Notes under the pieces: generated by a model | Told to the model about the DNA's origin: nothing | The model's database searches: none | What the model saw: only the letters and a program-made list of their open reading frames with translations | Made by a program: the position numbers and the translations under genes | Shown here: positions 26,482 through 37,500 of the stretch, in pieces | Position numbering within the stretch: position 1 is the stretch's first letter | How the letters are laid out: each line of letters opens with the position of its first letter | From: Entomomonas moraniae | GTDB taxonomy: Bacteria > Pseudomonadota > Gammaproteobacteria > Pseudomonadales > Pseudomonadaceae | Assembly (NCBI RefSeq): GCF_003991975.1 | Contig: NZ_CP029822.1 | Span: forward strand, 1,488,001 to 1,552,000 | Length of the DNA: 64,000 nucleotides | Reading direction: 5' to 3'

Positions 26482-28875
26482 TTAATGTGTACTAATAAGC
26501 TTACTATCGTTTTTGTCATGCTTTTCATCTTGACCACTTGTAGTTCCTTCTACAGCAGAAAAAGGTTCAGGCATGTATTGTAAAGCGATTTCCAACACCT
26601 CATCAATCCATTGAACAGGCTTAATTTGTAAATCACTCAAAATATTTTGGGGTATATCCTTTAAGTTACGCACATTTTCTTTAGGAATAATCACTGTTTT
26701 TATTCCGCCACGATGGGCTGCTAATAGCTTCTCCTTAAGACCACCTATCGCAAGTACCTCACCACGTAATGTAATCTCCCCTGTCATGGCAACATCAGCT
26801 TTAACAGGAATAGCTGTTAGAGCAGAAACCAAAGCAGTACACATTCCTACACCTGCACTTGGCCCATCTTTCGGTGTAGCCCCTTCAGGAATATGGATGT
26901 GAATATCTTTTTTCTCATAAAAATTATTGGCAAGCCCCAATGCATTAGCACGGCTACGAACAACCGTTAATGCTGCAGTAATAGATTCGAGCATAACATC
27001 GCCTAATGATCCAGTACGAATGGTTTGCCCTTTACCTTCAACCACTGCGGCCTCAATAGTTAACAACTCACCACCAACTTGTGTCCAAGCAAGGCCTGTA
27101 ACTTGGCCTATTTGATCTTGCTCTTCTGCCTTACCGTATTGGTATTTACGAACGCCCAATAACTCTTCTAAGCTTTCAGGCTTAATTTTTGTGATTGTTG
27201 TCTTCTTCTTGCTGATATTCTTTTTAACTATCTTACGACATACTTTGGCAATTTGACGCTCAAGATCACGGACCCCTGCTTCTCGCGTATAATAACGAAT
27301 AATATCGCGAATACTGGATTCTAAGAAGCTGATTTCTTTATCATTCAAACCATTAGCTTGTATTTGTTTTGGTACTAAATAGCGTAGTGCAATATTTGTT
27401 TTTTCATCTTCGGTATAACCCGGTAATTGAATAATTTCCATCCGATCCAATAGGGCGGGAGGAATATTCATTGAGTTAGAAGTACAAACAAACATAACAT
27501 CAGAAAGATCATAATCTACTTCTAAGTAGTGATCATTGAATGTGTTGTTTTGCTCTGGATCTAATACCTCAAGTAGAGCAGAAGCAGGATCTCCACGAAA
27601 ATCACTGGCCATTTTATCAATTTCATCCAATAAGAATAGTGGATTTTTTACTCCCACCTTACTCATTTTTTGGATAATACGGCCAGGCATAGAACCAATA
27701 TAGGTACGGCGATGACCTCTAATCTCAGCCTCATCACGCACACCGCCTAAAGCCATACGGACAAACTGGCGATTAGTAGCACGTGCTATAGAAGACGCTA
27801 AAGACGTTTTACCTACACCTGGAGGGCCTACTAAGCAAAGAATAGGTCCTTTTAGTTTTTTAACACGTTTTTGAACGGCTAAGTATTCTAAAATACGCTC
27901 TTTAACATCTTCTAAACCATAATGATCTTCTTCTAGAATTTCTTCAGCCTTAGGTAAATCTAAACAAATTCTACTTTTTGTTTTCCAAGGAACGTTAATC
28001 AGCACATCAAGATAGGAACGTACCACAGTTGCTTCAGCAGACATGGGAGACATTTGGCGGAGTTTATTTAACTCAGTGTGTGCTTTTTCTAAGGCCTCTT
28101 TAGGCATACCCACTTTTTTAATACGCGCTTCTAACTCATCAAACTCATTAGAACCATCTTCCGAGCTACCTAACTCTTTTTGAATGGCTTTCATTTGTTC
28201 ATTAAGATAATACTCGCGTTGACTACGCTCCATCTGTTGCTTAACACGCGCTCTAATCTTTTTTTCTAGTTGTAATAATTCTATTTCAGTATCAAGTAGT
28301 GCTAAAACATGATTTGCACGATCGGCCAAATCAATAATTTCTAAAATCTGTTGCTTCTGTTCATTCTTTAATGTCATTTGTGAGGCGATTGTATCAACAA
28401 GGCGCCCCGTCTCATTAATATCTTGCAACGAAGCCAAAAGATCCGAAGATACTTTTTTACCTAACTGGACATAATGCTCAAATTGACTAATCAGCGTACG
28501 ATGTAATGCAACCACCTTCTCACTATCAACCACTAGTTCATTGAATAAGGTTACTTTAGCTGTATAGTTTATAAGATCTATCGATTCAACCTTTGCACGT
28601 TTTTCTCCCTCAACCAATAGTTTAATAGTGCCGTCAGGAAGACGTAACATCTGTAAAACAGTTGCATAGGTCCCCATTTGATATAATTCACTTTCGGTCG
28701 GTTCATCATCACCTGGATTTTTTTGTGCTAACAAAAGGATTTTTTTATCTCCTTGCATAGCACTCTCTAGGGCCTCTGTCGACTTTTCTCTACCCACAAA
28801 AAGAGGAATCACCATATGAGGGAAAACGACTACGTCGCGTAAAGGTAATAAAGGTACGTCAGCTGTTTTATTCAT
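26482..28875 (-). CDS. lon: ATP-dependent protease Lon
   Basis: Lon degrades misfolded and regulatory proteins. It has an N-terminal substrate domain, an AAA+ module with Walker A GPPGVGKT (Lys356) and Walker B LFLLDEIDK, and a Ser-Lys protease domain with GPSAG (Ser673) and the catalytic Lys in GGLKEKL about 43 residues on. The open frame reaches a GTG at 28890, but no ribosome site precedes that codon. Starting at ATG 28873-28875 gives MNKTADVPLLPLRDVVVFPH, the pseudomonad N-terminus, and 797 residues, so I used it. The C-terminal tail is charged. A hairpin separates lon from clpX, so it probably has its own promoter; I could not define a sigma-32 site. Confidence 0.96.
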   Translation of the reverse strand: MNKTADVPLLPLRDVVVFPHMVIPLFVGREKSTEALESAMQGDKKILLLAQKNPGDDEPTESELYQMGTYATVLQMLRLPDGTIKLLVEGEKRAKVESIDLINYTAKVTLFNELVVDSEKVVALHRTLISQFEHYVQLGKKVSSDLLASLQDINETGRLVDTIASQMTLKNEQKQQILEIIDLADRANHVLALLDTEIELLQLEKKIRARVKQQMERSQREYYLNEQMKAIQKELGSSEDGSNEFDELEARIKKVGMPKEALEKAHTELNKLRQMSPMSAEATVVRSYLDVLINVPWKTKSRICLDLPKAEEILEEDHYGLEDVKERILEYLAVQKRVKKLKGPILCLVGPPGVGKTSLASSIARATNRQFVRMALGGVRDEAEIRGHRRTYIGSMPGRIIQKMSKVGVKNPLFLLDEIDKMASDFRGDPASALLEVLDPEQNNTFNDHYLEVDYDLSDVMFVCTSNSMNIPPALLDRMEIIQLPGYTEDEKTNIALRYLVPKQIQANGLNDKEISFLESSIRDIIRYYTREAGVRDLERQIAKVCRKIVKKNISKKKTTITKIKPESLEELLGVRKYQYGKAEEQDQIGQVTGLAWTQVGGELLTIEAAVVEGKGQTIRTGSLGDVMLESITAALTVVRSRANALGLANNFYEKKDIHIHIPEGATPKDGPSAGVGMCTALVSALTAIPVKADVAMTGEITLRGEVLAIGGLKEKLLAAHRGGIKTVIIPKENVRNLKDIPQNILSDLQIKPVQWIDEVLEIALQYMPEPFSAVEGTTSGQDEKHDKNDSKLISTH

Positions 28876-28920
28876 AGTTAACTCTGGCACGTCAAGGGGA
28901 TAAAAACACAGTACAAAAAC

Positions 28921-28950
28921 TATTAAAGCCCTACTAAGAGAGCTTTAATA
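28921..28950 (-). terminator. Hairpin terminator or attenuator between clpX and lon
   Basis: TATTAAAGC (28921-28929) pairs with GCTTTAATA (28942-28950); on the minus strand the stem is followed by AGTTTTTG. It would end most clpPX transcripts before lon. Confidence 0.6.
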
Positions 28951-28955
28951 AATCA

Positions 28956-30236
28956 TTAAGCATTAGTTACCGACGTATCAGCTGGGTTGTCATTGGTGTA
29001 CATCAAAAGAGGCTTACCACCTGCTACAACGCTGTCGTCAATAATAACTTTACTGATATCTTGGTGAGAAGGAATTTCATACATCGTATCTAACAAAATA
29101 CCCTCTAAAATAGAACGCAAACCACGGGCGCCTGTTTTTCGCGTTAAAGCTTTCTTAGCAATTGATTTTAAAGCATCCTCACGGAACTCTAACTCAACAT
29201 TTTCCATCTCAAAAAGTTTTTCATATTGCTTTGTCAGTGCATTTTTTGGTTCTACTAAGATTTGAATAAGCGCCTCTTCATTGAGCTCTTCAAGGGTTGC
29301 AATGACAGGTAAACGCCCCACAAACTCAGGAATAAGGCCAAATTTGACTAAATCTTCTGGCTCAACACTGCGTAAAGAATCCGTTAATTTTTTAGCTGTC
29401 TCTTTACTACGCACTTCCGCATTAAAACCGATACCGCCTGGCTCTGAACGATTCTGAATCACTTTCTCAAGCCCGGCAAAAGCACCACCACAAATAAATA
29501 GAATATTCTTCGTATCTACTTGCATAAACTCTTGTTGTGGGTGCTTACGACCACCTTGAGGGGGAATAGAAGCAACAGTTCCTTCAATCAGCTTTAATAA
29601 GGCTTGCTGAACACCTTCACCAGATACGTCACGTGTAATCGAAGGATTATCTGATTTACGGGAAATCTTATCAATTTCATCGATATAGATGATGCCCATT
29701 TGAGCCTTTTCTACATCATAATCACAGCGTTGAAGAAGTTTTTGAATAATATTTTCAACGTCTTCCCCTACATAACCCGCTTCGGTTAAAGTAGTCGCAT
29801 CAGCAATAGCAAACGGCACATTCAATAAGCGCGCTAATGTTTCAGCAAGTAAAGTTTTACCTGACCCCGTAGGACCAATTAGTAAGATATTACTTTTACC
29901 TAACTCAATGTCATCTTTATTATCACGACGATTTAGACGTTTATAGTGATTATATACAGCAACCGCTAAAATCTTTTTCGCTTGCTCTTGACCAATAACA
30001 TATTGATCTAAAATACCGCTAATTTCTTTAGGCGATGGCAACTTATGCTCTTCTTGTGAACCAAGTTGCTGGTCTTGAATTTCTTCACGAATAATATCAT
30101 CGCACAGACCAACACATTCATCACATATATAGACATCAGGGCCCGCAATCAGCTTACGCACCTCATGCTGACTCTTACCACAAAAAGAACAGTAAAGTAG
30201 TTTACCGTTGTTGTCACTATCATGAATATCAGTCAT
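28956..30236 (-). CDS. clpX: ClpXP protease ATPase subunit ClpX
   Basis: The AAA+ unfoldase feeds substrates to ClpP. The 426 residues begin with the C4 zinc-binding domain (Cys16, Cys19, Cys38, Cys41), then Walker A GPTGSGKT, the GYVG pore loop, Walker [10 protein letters not shown], sensor 2 GARGLR, and the IGF-type ClpP-docking loop (GIGFNAEV). Everything needed for ClpXP is present. It lies 66 bp downstream of clpP on the same strand, the conserved order tig-clpP-clpX-lon. Confidence 0.97.
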   Translation of the reverse strand: MTDIHDSDNNGKLLYCSFCGKSQHEVRKLIAGPDVYICDECVGLCDDIIREEIQDQQLGSQEEHKLPSPKEISGILDQYVIGQEQAKKILAVAVYNHYKRLNRRDNKDDIELGKSNILLIGPTGSGKTLLAETLARLLNVPFAIADATTLTEAGYVGEDVENIIQKLLQRCDYDVEKAQMGIIYIDEIDKISRKSDNPSITRDVSGEGVQQALLKLIEGTVASIPPQGGRKHPQQEFMQVDTKNILFICGGAFAGLEKVIQNRSEPGGIGFNAEVRSKETAKKLTDSLRSVEPEDLVKFGLIPEFVGRLPVIATLEELNEEALIQILVEPKNALTKQYEKLFEMENVELEFREDALKSIAKKALTRKTGARGLRSILEGILLDTMYEIPSHQDISKVIIDDSVVAGGKPLLMYTNDNPADTSVTNA

Positions 30237-30302
30237 TCAATTAATCCAAGTTATTCTTTATTTCAACAATTATAAATGGGGACTTTTTATAACTTTTCAA
30301 GT

Positions 30303-30944
30303 CTACCCTTCAATAGCCGTACGACTAGTTAATACTTTATCAATTAACCCATAATCCATTGCCGCTTGTGCCGACATAAAATTATCACGGTCTGTATCAC
30401 GTGCGATCACATCCATAGGCTGCCCTGTATGTTGTGCCAACACGCCATTTAATCTTTCTTTAATATTCAAAATTTCTTTAGCATGAATTTCAATATCTGA
30501 AGCCTGACCTTGAAAACCACCTAATGGCTGATGAATCATGATACGAGAATGAGGTAACGCATAGCGCTTTCCTGCTGCACCCGCTGTTAATAATAGTGAT
30601 CCCATACTGGCTGCTTGGCCAATACAGATGGTAGACACATCAGGCTTAATAAATTGCATCGTATCATAAATAGCCATCCCCGCTGTCACTACGCCACCTG
30701 GAGAGTTTATATATAAATGAATATCTTTATCAGGATTCTCTGCTTCTAAAAATAGCATTTGAGCCACGATAAGATTTGCCATGTAATCTTCAACTTGTCC
30801 AACCAAGAAAATAACACGTTCTTTTAGTAGTCTTGAGTAAATGTCATAGGCTCTTTCTCCACGGGCAGACTGTTCTACTACCATAGGAACTAAACCACCT
30901 GCAGATTCTATATTACTCATTTGTTGTAAAATGGATTTTGACAC
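30303..30944 (-). CDS. clpP: ATP-dependent Clp protease proteolytic subunit ClpP
   Basis: ClpP forms the tetradecameric serine-protease chamber. The catalytic triad is visible: Ser113 in GQAASMG, His138 in MIHQP, Asp187 in DTDRDN. The longest frame starts at a GTG at 30962, but GAGGAAGG lies inside it and ends just upstream of a second GTG at 30942-30944. Starting there gives [20 protein letters not shown] and 213 residues, the P. aeruginosa ClpP1 length as I remember it. The short N-terminal propeptide is present. It is transcribed after tig, with a strong hairpin in the gap, and before clpX. Confidence 0.95.
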   Translation of the reverse strand: MSKSILQQMSNIESAGGLVPMVVEQSARGERAYDIYSRLLKERVIFLVGQVEDYMANLIVAQMLFLEAENPDKDIHLYINSPGGVVTAGMAIYDTMQFIKPDVSTICIGQAASMGSLLLTAGAAGKRYALPHSRIMIHQPLGGFQGQASDIEIHAKEILNIKERLNGVLAQHTGQPMDVIARDTDRDNFMSAQAAMDYGLIDKVLTSRTAIEG

Positions 30945-30976
30945 TTTACCTTCCTCAATCACTATTTTTAAAGGCG

Positions 30977-31004
30977 TAATAAGCCAGCAAAAGCTGGCTT
31001 ATTA
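30977..31004 (-). terminator. Hairpin between tig and clpP
   Basis: A perfect 12-bp stem (30977-30988 with 30993-31004; core AATAAGCCAGC) closes a 4-A loop. The trailing minus-strand sequence has only a short T run, so partial read-through from tig to clpP is plausible. Confidence 0.7.
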
Positions 31005-31025
31005 TGATTTATTATGGTCTAAAAA

Positions 31026-32342
31026 TTATACATCTAAATGCATTTTCTCATTAGGTCTTACTGCATCCTGATAAACCATTGTTTCATCAGTCACTTTAAT
31101 TTGACCTAGAAGTAAATCAACAACTTGCTCTTCTAGTACTGCAGAACGAACACCTTCTAACCCTTGTTTATCTTCTTTTAACTGCTCAATCACTGCCTGA
31201 GAATCATCATAAACAGATGCAATGTCTTCAATCATTGCATTAACACGCTCTTCATCCACTTTAATTTCATTTTTCTCAATAATTTGTCTAATGACCATAC
31301 CTAATAAAATACGGTTTTTAGCTTTCTCTTTAAAACGATCAAATGGGAAATCTTGTGGATTTAATTTCATGTTGTATTGAGCATTCATTTGATTAATGGA
31401 CTGATCACGTAAAGCAGAAGCTTCACCATCAATCCAAACTCTTGGTAACTCAACATCGTATTTCTTTAATAATGCAGAAAATACTTGGTTTTTAATTTTA
31501 CTTTTAATAGCTTGGCGTAATTCACGTGCCATATTTTTACGTACTTCCGCAGTAAATTTCTCAGCATCTCCTTCAGCCATACCATAACGCTTAAATAGCG
31601 CTTCATCTAAAGGTGCTAATTCTATTTCTTCAACTTTAGAAACCTTAACTGTAAACTCTACTTCTTTACCTGCTAAATTCTCTGCGTTATAGTCAGCAGG
31701 GAATGTAACGTTAAACGTACGTTCCTCACCTTTCTTAACGCCGATCAACGCTTCTTCAAAGCCTGGAATCATTTGTTTAGAACCGAGTACTAATGCATGA
31801 CCATTAGCTGTACCACCTTCAAAAGGCTCGCCATCTAACTTACCAACAAAATCAATGATGATTTGATCTTCATCTTTAGCTGCACGATCTACTTCTTTGA
31901 AAGTAGATGCTTGCTTTCTTAATGCAGTAATCATTTCTTCAACATCAGCATCCACTAATTCATGCACAGGACGAACAATTTCAATATCTGAATGATCAAC
32001 AAGTTCAATTTCAGCAGGCATTACATCAAAATCAATAACAAATTTAAAAGGTTTTCCTTGAGTAAATTCTTCTGGTTCTACTGCTGTAGGCTGACCAGCC
32101 AACTCCAGCTTTTGCTCTTTCACTGCCTCTTCAAACTTTTCTAGCATTATATCTTGTAAAACAGCGTCTCTATAACGTTTTTCAGTAGCCTTAGACACTT
32201 TACCAGGACGAAAACCATTCATTTTCGCATGACTTACAGCATCTTTTAAGCGCTTGGCTACTTCTGACTGAATTATATTTCCTGGGACCTCAATGGTCAT
32301 ACGGCGGGCAATAGCAGAAGTGTTTTCAACAGAAACTTGCAT
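31026..32342 (-). CDS. tig: Trigger factor (ribosome-bound chaperone and PPIase)
   Basis: The protein meets nascent chains at the ribosome exit. The 438 residues include the ribosome-binding loop GFRPGKVSK (the GFRxGKxP signature), the FKBP-like PPIase domain (about 150-245, with IGVKKGEERTF) and the long helical arms of the C-terminal domain. The frame opens at 32366, but GAGGAAA lies just before ATG 32340-32342, which gives MQVSVENTSAIARRMT, the expected N-terminus. A likely promoter and a palindrome are upstream. Confidence 0.96.
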   Translation of the reverse strand: MQVSVENTSAIARRMTIEVPGNIIQSEVAKRLKDAVSHAKMNGFRPGKVSKATEKRYRDAVLQDIMLEKFEEAVKEQKLELAGQPTAVEPEEFTQGKPFKFVIDFDVMPAEIELVDHSDIEIVRPVHELVDADVEEMITALRKQASTFKEVDRAAKDEDQIIIDFVGKLDGEPFEGGTANGHALVLGSKQMIPGFEEALIGVKKGEERTFNVTFPADYNAENLAGKEVEFTVKVSKVEEIELAPLDEALFKRYGMAEGDAEKFTAEVRKNMARELRQAIKSKIKNQVFSALLKKYDVELPRVWIDGEASALRDQSINQMNAQYNMKLNPQDFPFDRFKEKAKNRILLGMVIRQIIEKNEIKVDEERVNAMIEDIASVYDDSQAVIEQLKEDKQGLEGVRSAVLEEQVVDLLLGQIKVTDETMVYQDAVRPNEKMHLDV

Positions 32343-32374
32343 GGTTTTTCCTCGTAGTGCATACAATTAAACAA

Positions 32375-32389
32375 TGGGTACTGTGCCCA
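32375..32389. promoter_or_regulatory. 15-bp palindrome in the tig leader
   Basis: TGGGTACTGTGCCCA is self-complementary around its central T except for one T-G pair. It lies about 33 bp upstream of the tig ATG, just downstream of the predicted promoter: possible operator or leader hairpin. Confidence 0.4.
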
Positions 32390-32403
32390 CTTTCAAAATT
32401 AAA

Positions 32404-32431
32404 AGGATATATTTTAGTGTTTTCTTAGCAA
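32404..32431 (-). promoter_or_regulatory. Candidate sigma-70 promoter of tig
   Basis: On the minus strand TTGCTA (32426-32431) and TATCCT (32404-32409) are 16 bp apart, each 4 of 6 to consensus, about 60 bp before the tig start. Confidence 0.4.
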
Positions 32432-32512
32432 GAAGTCATCCTAATTACCGATTAAAATCTTTAACTAAATAAAAATAGTTGATTTTTATTAAACTTCTCA
32501 CATCAATCTCTA

Positions 32513-32518
32513 TATAAT
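32513..32518 (+). promoter_or_regulatory. Candidate -10 element of the adenylate cyclase gene
   Basis: TATAAT inside TATATAAT is a perfect -10, 85 bp before the ATG. The hexamer 17 bp upstream (TAAACT) is a weak -35, so an activator may be needed. Confidence 0.4.
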
Positions 32519-32602
32519 GGGGACTTTGTGTGCGATTACAATACTAAAGCTTAGTATTATTTTGAAAAATTCGATTTAATTAAATATAAAGGCAATTCAT
32601 TA

Positions 32603-33943
32603 ATGCAAAAACTCTCTCTCTATCACTTACGTTTTTTTGCTTATTTTTGCTTTGCAATGATCATCATCGCAAGCCAATACATCGGTTATCTTGATCGCTC
32701 ATCTTTTATTATTTTACTATGCCTATCTATCCTCACACCTTGTACTGGATATCTTTCATCATTTGCTAAAGTAGTTAATCAACAAGATATATTGGCTTTA
32801 GTATTATTAGACGCTATCGTGGCCAGTATTGTACTGTTACTGCTTGATGAAACCAATATTATTGCTTTACTTTTTGTATTAATGATTATGTTTAATACCT
32901 TTATAAGTAGCAATACCCGATTAACCATTATTTCTATTTGTACACTTATTTTACTCACAGGGATCTCTAATTTTTACTTCGATAAAGTTCTTTTTAAGCA
33001 ACCTCCCAATGTTCTTATTGTTATTTCTATGCTTTGTACAGGGCTTTATTTAGGCATTTGTGCCATTTATATTTTACAAATAAAAACAGATAAAGAAAGC
33101 TTGCAGCATCAAATCTTCCAAAATGAAAAAAATCAACAAGCAACCGCTAAACTACTAACTAAATATATTTCACCCCCTGTTTGGGACTCTATTTTCGGAC
33201 AAAAGAAAAATCAGCGTATCGAAACTCAGCGTAAACGGCTAACTATCTTCTTTTCCGATATCAAAGATTTCACTCAACTCTCTGATGAATTAGAGGCTGA
33301 AGCATTAACAGAAATACTTAATCATTATTTAACAGAAATGTCGACTATTGCTCAAAACTATAATGGGACTATCGATAAATTTGTAGGCGACAGTATCATG
33401 GTCATCTTCGGCGATAACAATAGCCTTGGCTCAGAGTCTGATGCTATTGCAGCCACCTCGATGGCTATTGCCATGCAAAACCAAATGAAATATATTCGTA
33501 GTCATTGGGCATCAAAAGGAATTAAGCGCCATATAGAAGTGCGCATGGGAATCAACACAGGTTTTTGCACAATTGGTAATTTTGGTGCTAACTCGCGAAT
33601 GGAATATACAACCATTGGTCGAGAAGTTAATCTCGCTAGTCGTTTAGAAAATGCTGCTGAACCAGGAAAAATCCTCATTTCAGAAACAACTCATGCCCTG
33701 ATAAAAGATTTTATCTTATGTAACGATATGGGAGAAATAAAAGTAAGAGGATTCGCTAACCCCATTCGTACCTATGAAGTAGCAGGGTTGCGTAGCACAT
33801 TAAGCATGGAAAACTATTATGTAGAGGAAGAAACAAAAGGCTTCTCCCTCTATTTAGATAGCATTCATATAAAATCGGAAGAAAAAGCCAAAGTAATTAC
33901 AATGCTTGAAGAAGCCTCTGCCAAGTTAAAGAACATCAAATAA
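32603..33943 (+). CDS. cyaB: Class III adenylate cyclase with MASE2-type membrane sensor, CyaB-like
   Basis: The 446-residue protein has about six membrane helices (residues 10-160, MASE2-like), a short coiled linker, and a class III cyclase domain. Catalytic residues are all present: metal aspartates D219 and D263, adenine-selecting K259, and transition-state N343 and R347. T336 stands where animal cyclases have Asp, the mark of class IIIb enzymes that are often bicarbonate-stimulated. This architecture matches P. aeruginosa CyaB, the main cAMP source for Vfr, type IV pili and virulence genes. AGG precedes the ATG by 10 bases. The stop is 4 bp from the convergent lipoprotein gene. Symbol by similarity only. 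Confidence 0.9.
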   Translation: MQKLSLYHLRFFAYFCFAMIIIASQYIGYLDRSSFIILLCLSILTPCTGYLSSFAKVVNQQDILALVLLDAIVASIVLLLLDETNIIALLFVLMIMFNTFISSNTRLTIISICTLILLTGISNFYFDKVLFKQPPNVLIVISMLCTGLYLGICAIYILQIKTDKESLQHQIFQNEKNQQATAKLLTKYISPPVWDSIFGQKKNQRIETQRKRLTIFFSDIKDFTQLSDELEAEALTEILNHYLTEMSTIAQNYNGTIDKFVGDSIMVIFGDNNSLGSESDAIAATSMAIAMQNQMKYIRSHWASKGIKRHIEVRMGINTGFCTIGNFGANSRMEYTTIGREVNLASRLENAAEPGKILISETTHALIKDFILCNDMGEIKVRGFANPIRTYEVAGLRSTLSMENYYVEEETKGFSLYLDSIHIKSEEKAKVITMLEEASAKLKNIK

Positions 33944-33947
33944 CTTT

Positions 33948-34274
33948 TTAGTGTGCACTTTTTAATAACGCTTCTGTTACTTTCTGATTCCATTCAACCG
34001 TACAAGGGGTAATACCAGAAGCATTAGCAAATAACTTTTTCTCAACCACAAAACACCACTCTTGTGAGCCATAATCTGGCCCATGACCTGCACCATCACC
34101 CGTTCCAACACTCTTCTCAACCCACACAAGCCAGTCCTCAGAACCGATAACTGGGATACTTGCTGAAGTCTTTACCAGTGTATTTTGTGTCGATGTTTTT
34201 TTCTCAGTGCCCTGACTGGAGCACCCCACACAAACACCTAAAATAACCAAGCCTAATGCGATACCTTTTAACAT
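33948..34274 (-). CDS. Small predicted lipoprotein of unknown function
   Basis: The protein has 108 residues with an N-terminal hydrophobic helix ending in Gly-Val-Cys-Val-Gly-Cys-Ser-Ser; the second Cys is a plausible lipidation site although the lipobox has Cys rather than Leu at -3. The mature part contains a short internal duplication: Gly-Ser-Glu-Asp-Trp...Val-Glu-Lys and, about 30 residues on, Gly-Ser-Gln-Glu-Trp...Val-Glu-Lys, separated by a Gly/Asp-rich loop. Two further cysteines could bridge. GGAA precedes the ATG. It converges on the adenylate cyclase gene. I do not recognise the family. Confidence 0.72.
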   Translation of the reverse strand: MLKGIALGLVILGVCVGCSSQGTEKKTSTQNTLVKTSASIPVIGSEDWLVWVEKSVGTGDGAGHGPDYGSQEWCFVVEKKLFANASGITPCTVEWNQKVTEALLKSAH

Positions 34275-34540
34275 GAGCTATTCCATCGTAAAAAACTGAA
34301 TCGTTTAAGAATAGCATAATCATTACATTAAAAAAAATGGTCAAATTTTCACTATCTATTATCTTTCAATTGAGTCAAGCCTTTACCTCTGCGATAAGAA
34401 CAAGAGCACGGATAAACTAGCTAAAAAATATTTTTCAAATAAATTAATACAAATGTATGAATTTTTACTGTACAAATCAATTTTTAAGATTATGATAGCG
34501 ATATTCTCTATAAGAAATAAAAATATTAATAGGAAATAAT

Positions 34541-37500
34541 ATGCAATGGGTTTTGTTAATTCTGGGCTCTATTTTGGGTTTTATTATTCATAATAGTTTT
34601 TCAAGCACCTTTATTGGAGCCCTCCTTGGCGCATTCATAGGGCTAAGTATTCGTGTTAGGCAACTTTCTCGTATACAAAAAGAACTGTACAACAATTTAC
34701 ACACACTAAAAAATCAAATTCGGCAGTTACAAACTAAAAACATACCTCCTCGCTTATCAGAAGCTAAATCTACGGAAGAACCTATAATTGATAATCCTTT
34801 AGAAAATGGATCTTCACCCGTTTCTTCTGTCGATAACTCGATAAAAAATTACGCAGAGAATATAGAGAATACAGAGTTTATATCGTCAAATGAGTTAGAA
34901 ATAATCACGTCAGATGAAGCACTACACGTTCAACCTATATCTCAAGCATCAGCAATTAAGCTAGAAAACATACCACCATTAGATACATCAGAACAAATTA
35001 CGGCATCGTTAGTACCAGAGAGACAACATCAAGCTCCTTCAACCCGTGCCCAATCCCCAAAAGAGTATCAAGAAAGTGTTGTGTCTAAAGTTTATAGTAT
35101 GGCGCGTAACTGGCTATTGGGTGGAAATACAATTTTAAAAATAGGCGCCATCATCCTCTTCTTAGGATTAGCCTTTTTATTGCGCTATGCAACAGAAGGA
35201 ATGACATTCCCAGTAGAAGGGCGCTACATTGCTGTCGCCCTAGGTGGATGCGTCATGATTGGGTTAGGATGGTATTTACGAAACGCTGAACATAATTATG
35301 GGCTTATATTACAAGGCACAGGTGTAGCCATCCTTTATCTTACCAGTTATGCTGCCATGTATTTACATCAACTCTTAACACCCAATGTTGTTTTTATCTT
35401 TTTACTTGCGTTTACGGCGTTAGCTGCATTATTAGCCCTTTATCAAAATGCGCTTAGTCTTGCTATTGCAGCCACACTAGGTGGCTTTGCAGCACCTGTT
35501 TTAGCCTCATCGGGCGGGGGAAATCATGTTGCGCTGTTTTGTTATCTATTACTACTCAATATCGGCATTTTATCTATTGCTTGGTTCAAAGCATGGCGTC
35601 CACTTAACATTATCGGTTTTATAGGTACTTTTGGTATGGGATTTGCTTGGGGTATAAAAGCCTATACCCCTGCAATGTTCTGGAGTACGGAACCTTTTCT
35701 AATTATTTTCTTTCTCTTGTATATTGCGATTGCATTGCTTTTTGCACGCCAGAAACTCTATGAAAAAGAACATGCGCCAAAGACGAGACAAATTTTATTA
35801 AACTGGTCTATTCAACAAACGAACTACTTAGATGCAACTCTTATCTTTGGCACACCTATAGTTGCTTTTGGTCTGCAATATACATTGATTCAACACTTCA
35901 CCTATGGCTCTGCTATTAGTGCACTCACTTTAGGTATTTTTTATCTAATACAAGCTTTCCTATTCTACCATTATGGCTCAAAACGCATTACCTTATTAAT
36001 GGAAACAAACCTAGCATTAGGTGTTATATTTACAACACTCAGTATTCCATTAGCCTTTGATGCAGAATGGACATCTGCCTCATGGGCATTAGAGGCAGCA
36101 GGGGTATTTTGGCTTAGCTTAAAACAACATCGAAAAATAGGTCAGTTTTTCTCAAGCTTTTTACAATGTGCTGCCAGTATAAGTTATATCTCTCAACTAA
36201 ACAGGGGAAGCCAAACACTAATAGAAGGTTCATCATTTGGTGCCGTATTACTAACACTCTCTCTCCTCTTTAGCCTCTATCAGGGGCTAAAATATCGTGA
36301 AGCCCTACGACTACCTGAAAAAATAATTTTACCTATTTTCACTATATTAGGTTGTGGCTTCTTCTATCTTCTCGCCCCCCTCAATTTAATGACCCAACAA
36401 ATAGCAATTTGGTGGGTCATTATGGGCGTATTGACACTCTTCATCGGTAACCGAATTAAATATTCAACATTTTTTAATTGCGGCCAGTTTATTCAACTCT
36501 TGGCTATTATTGTATTTATTAGCCAATTACCCTACAAACAGCTTGGCATTGGTTTTAATAGCAATAGTCATTTATTTATACTTTGCCTTACAATGGGTGG
36601 GCTATTAATAAGCAATGCATTCTTCATCATCAGCTATAAAAAAGAAAATAGTTTTATTCAAGATATTCGCTTACTACAAATCACTTTATTATCTGGACTT
36701 ATAATCCTTCACCTTGCTCCCCTATTCATACTGCCTTGGCTGTGGGTCGCTTGTTTATGGTCTATATTAGGCTGCTTAATGAGTCTATTGGCTAGACGCT
36801 TCAATAGTTTGTTACTGCTTTATTTCGGTTTAGCGCTCACTGTCGTTGCTATCAGTACGTTTATCATCAACAACACACTCTCCACAACAGCCAACAGTTT
36901 CTTTAATAGCGACTTCGTTTCATTACTTATTATCAGTATCAGCAGCTTAATAATGGCTTGGCAAATACAACGCTCTTCAACGTTAACGCTGTCAACACTG
37001 AACTTACACACCATAAGCCGTACTTTAATGGTCACCGGCATTATTCTTTGGAGTAGCGCCTTTATTTTTGAAATCAACAGTATGGTGGACAGACAATATC
37101 AAGACATCGTTTTATTACTCGCAGCAACCCTCAGTTTACTAATAGCAGGGTTATCTGCTAATTATCTGAAGTGGCAAGACCTCTCATTGTCACAACTCCT
37201 ATTGATACCTATTGCTTTTATTTTTCTCAACCAAAACTTCCTCCATCCATTCAGTCATTTTGGTTGGTTAGTGTTGGGGTTATTAACTGCAGTTCACTTC
37301 TTCAACTTAAACCGTTTAGAAAACCTAATGCCCCGTACTAGCCTATTATTTTGCCATACTATCGGGCTTTGGTTTATTGTGATAACGCTTAGCAGTGGTT
37401 TATCACAACTTTTACACATGACACCGACAATAAATCATACATGGGATTGGATAGTTTGGATGGTTGTTCCTAGTTTATGGCTTTTCATCATTCTCTACTG

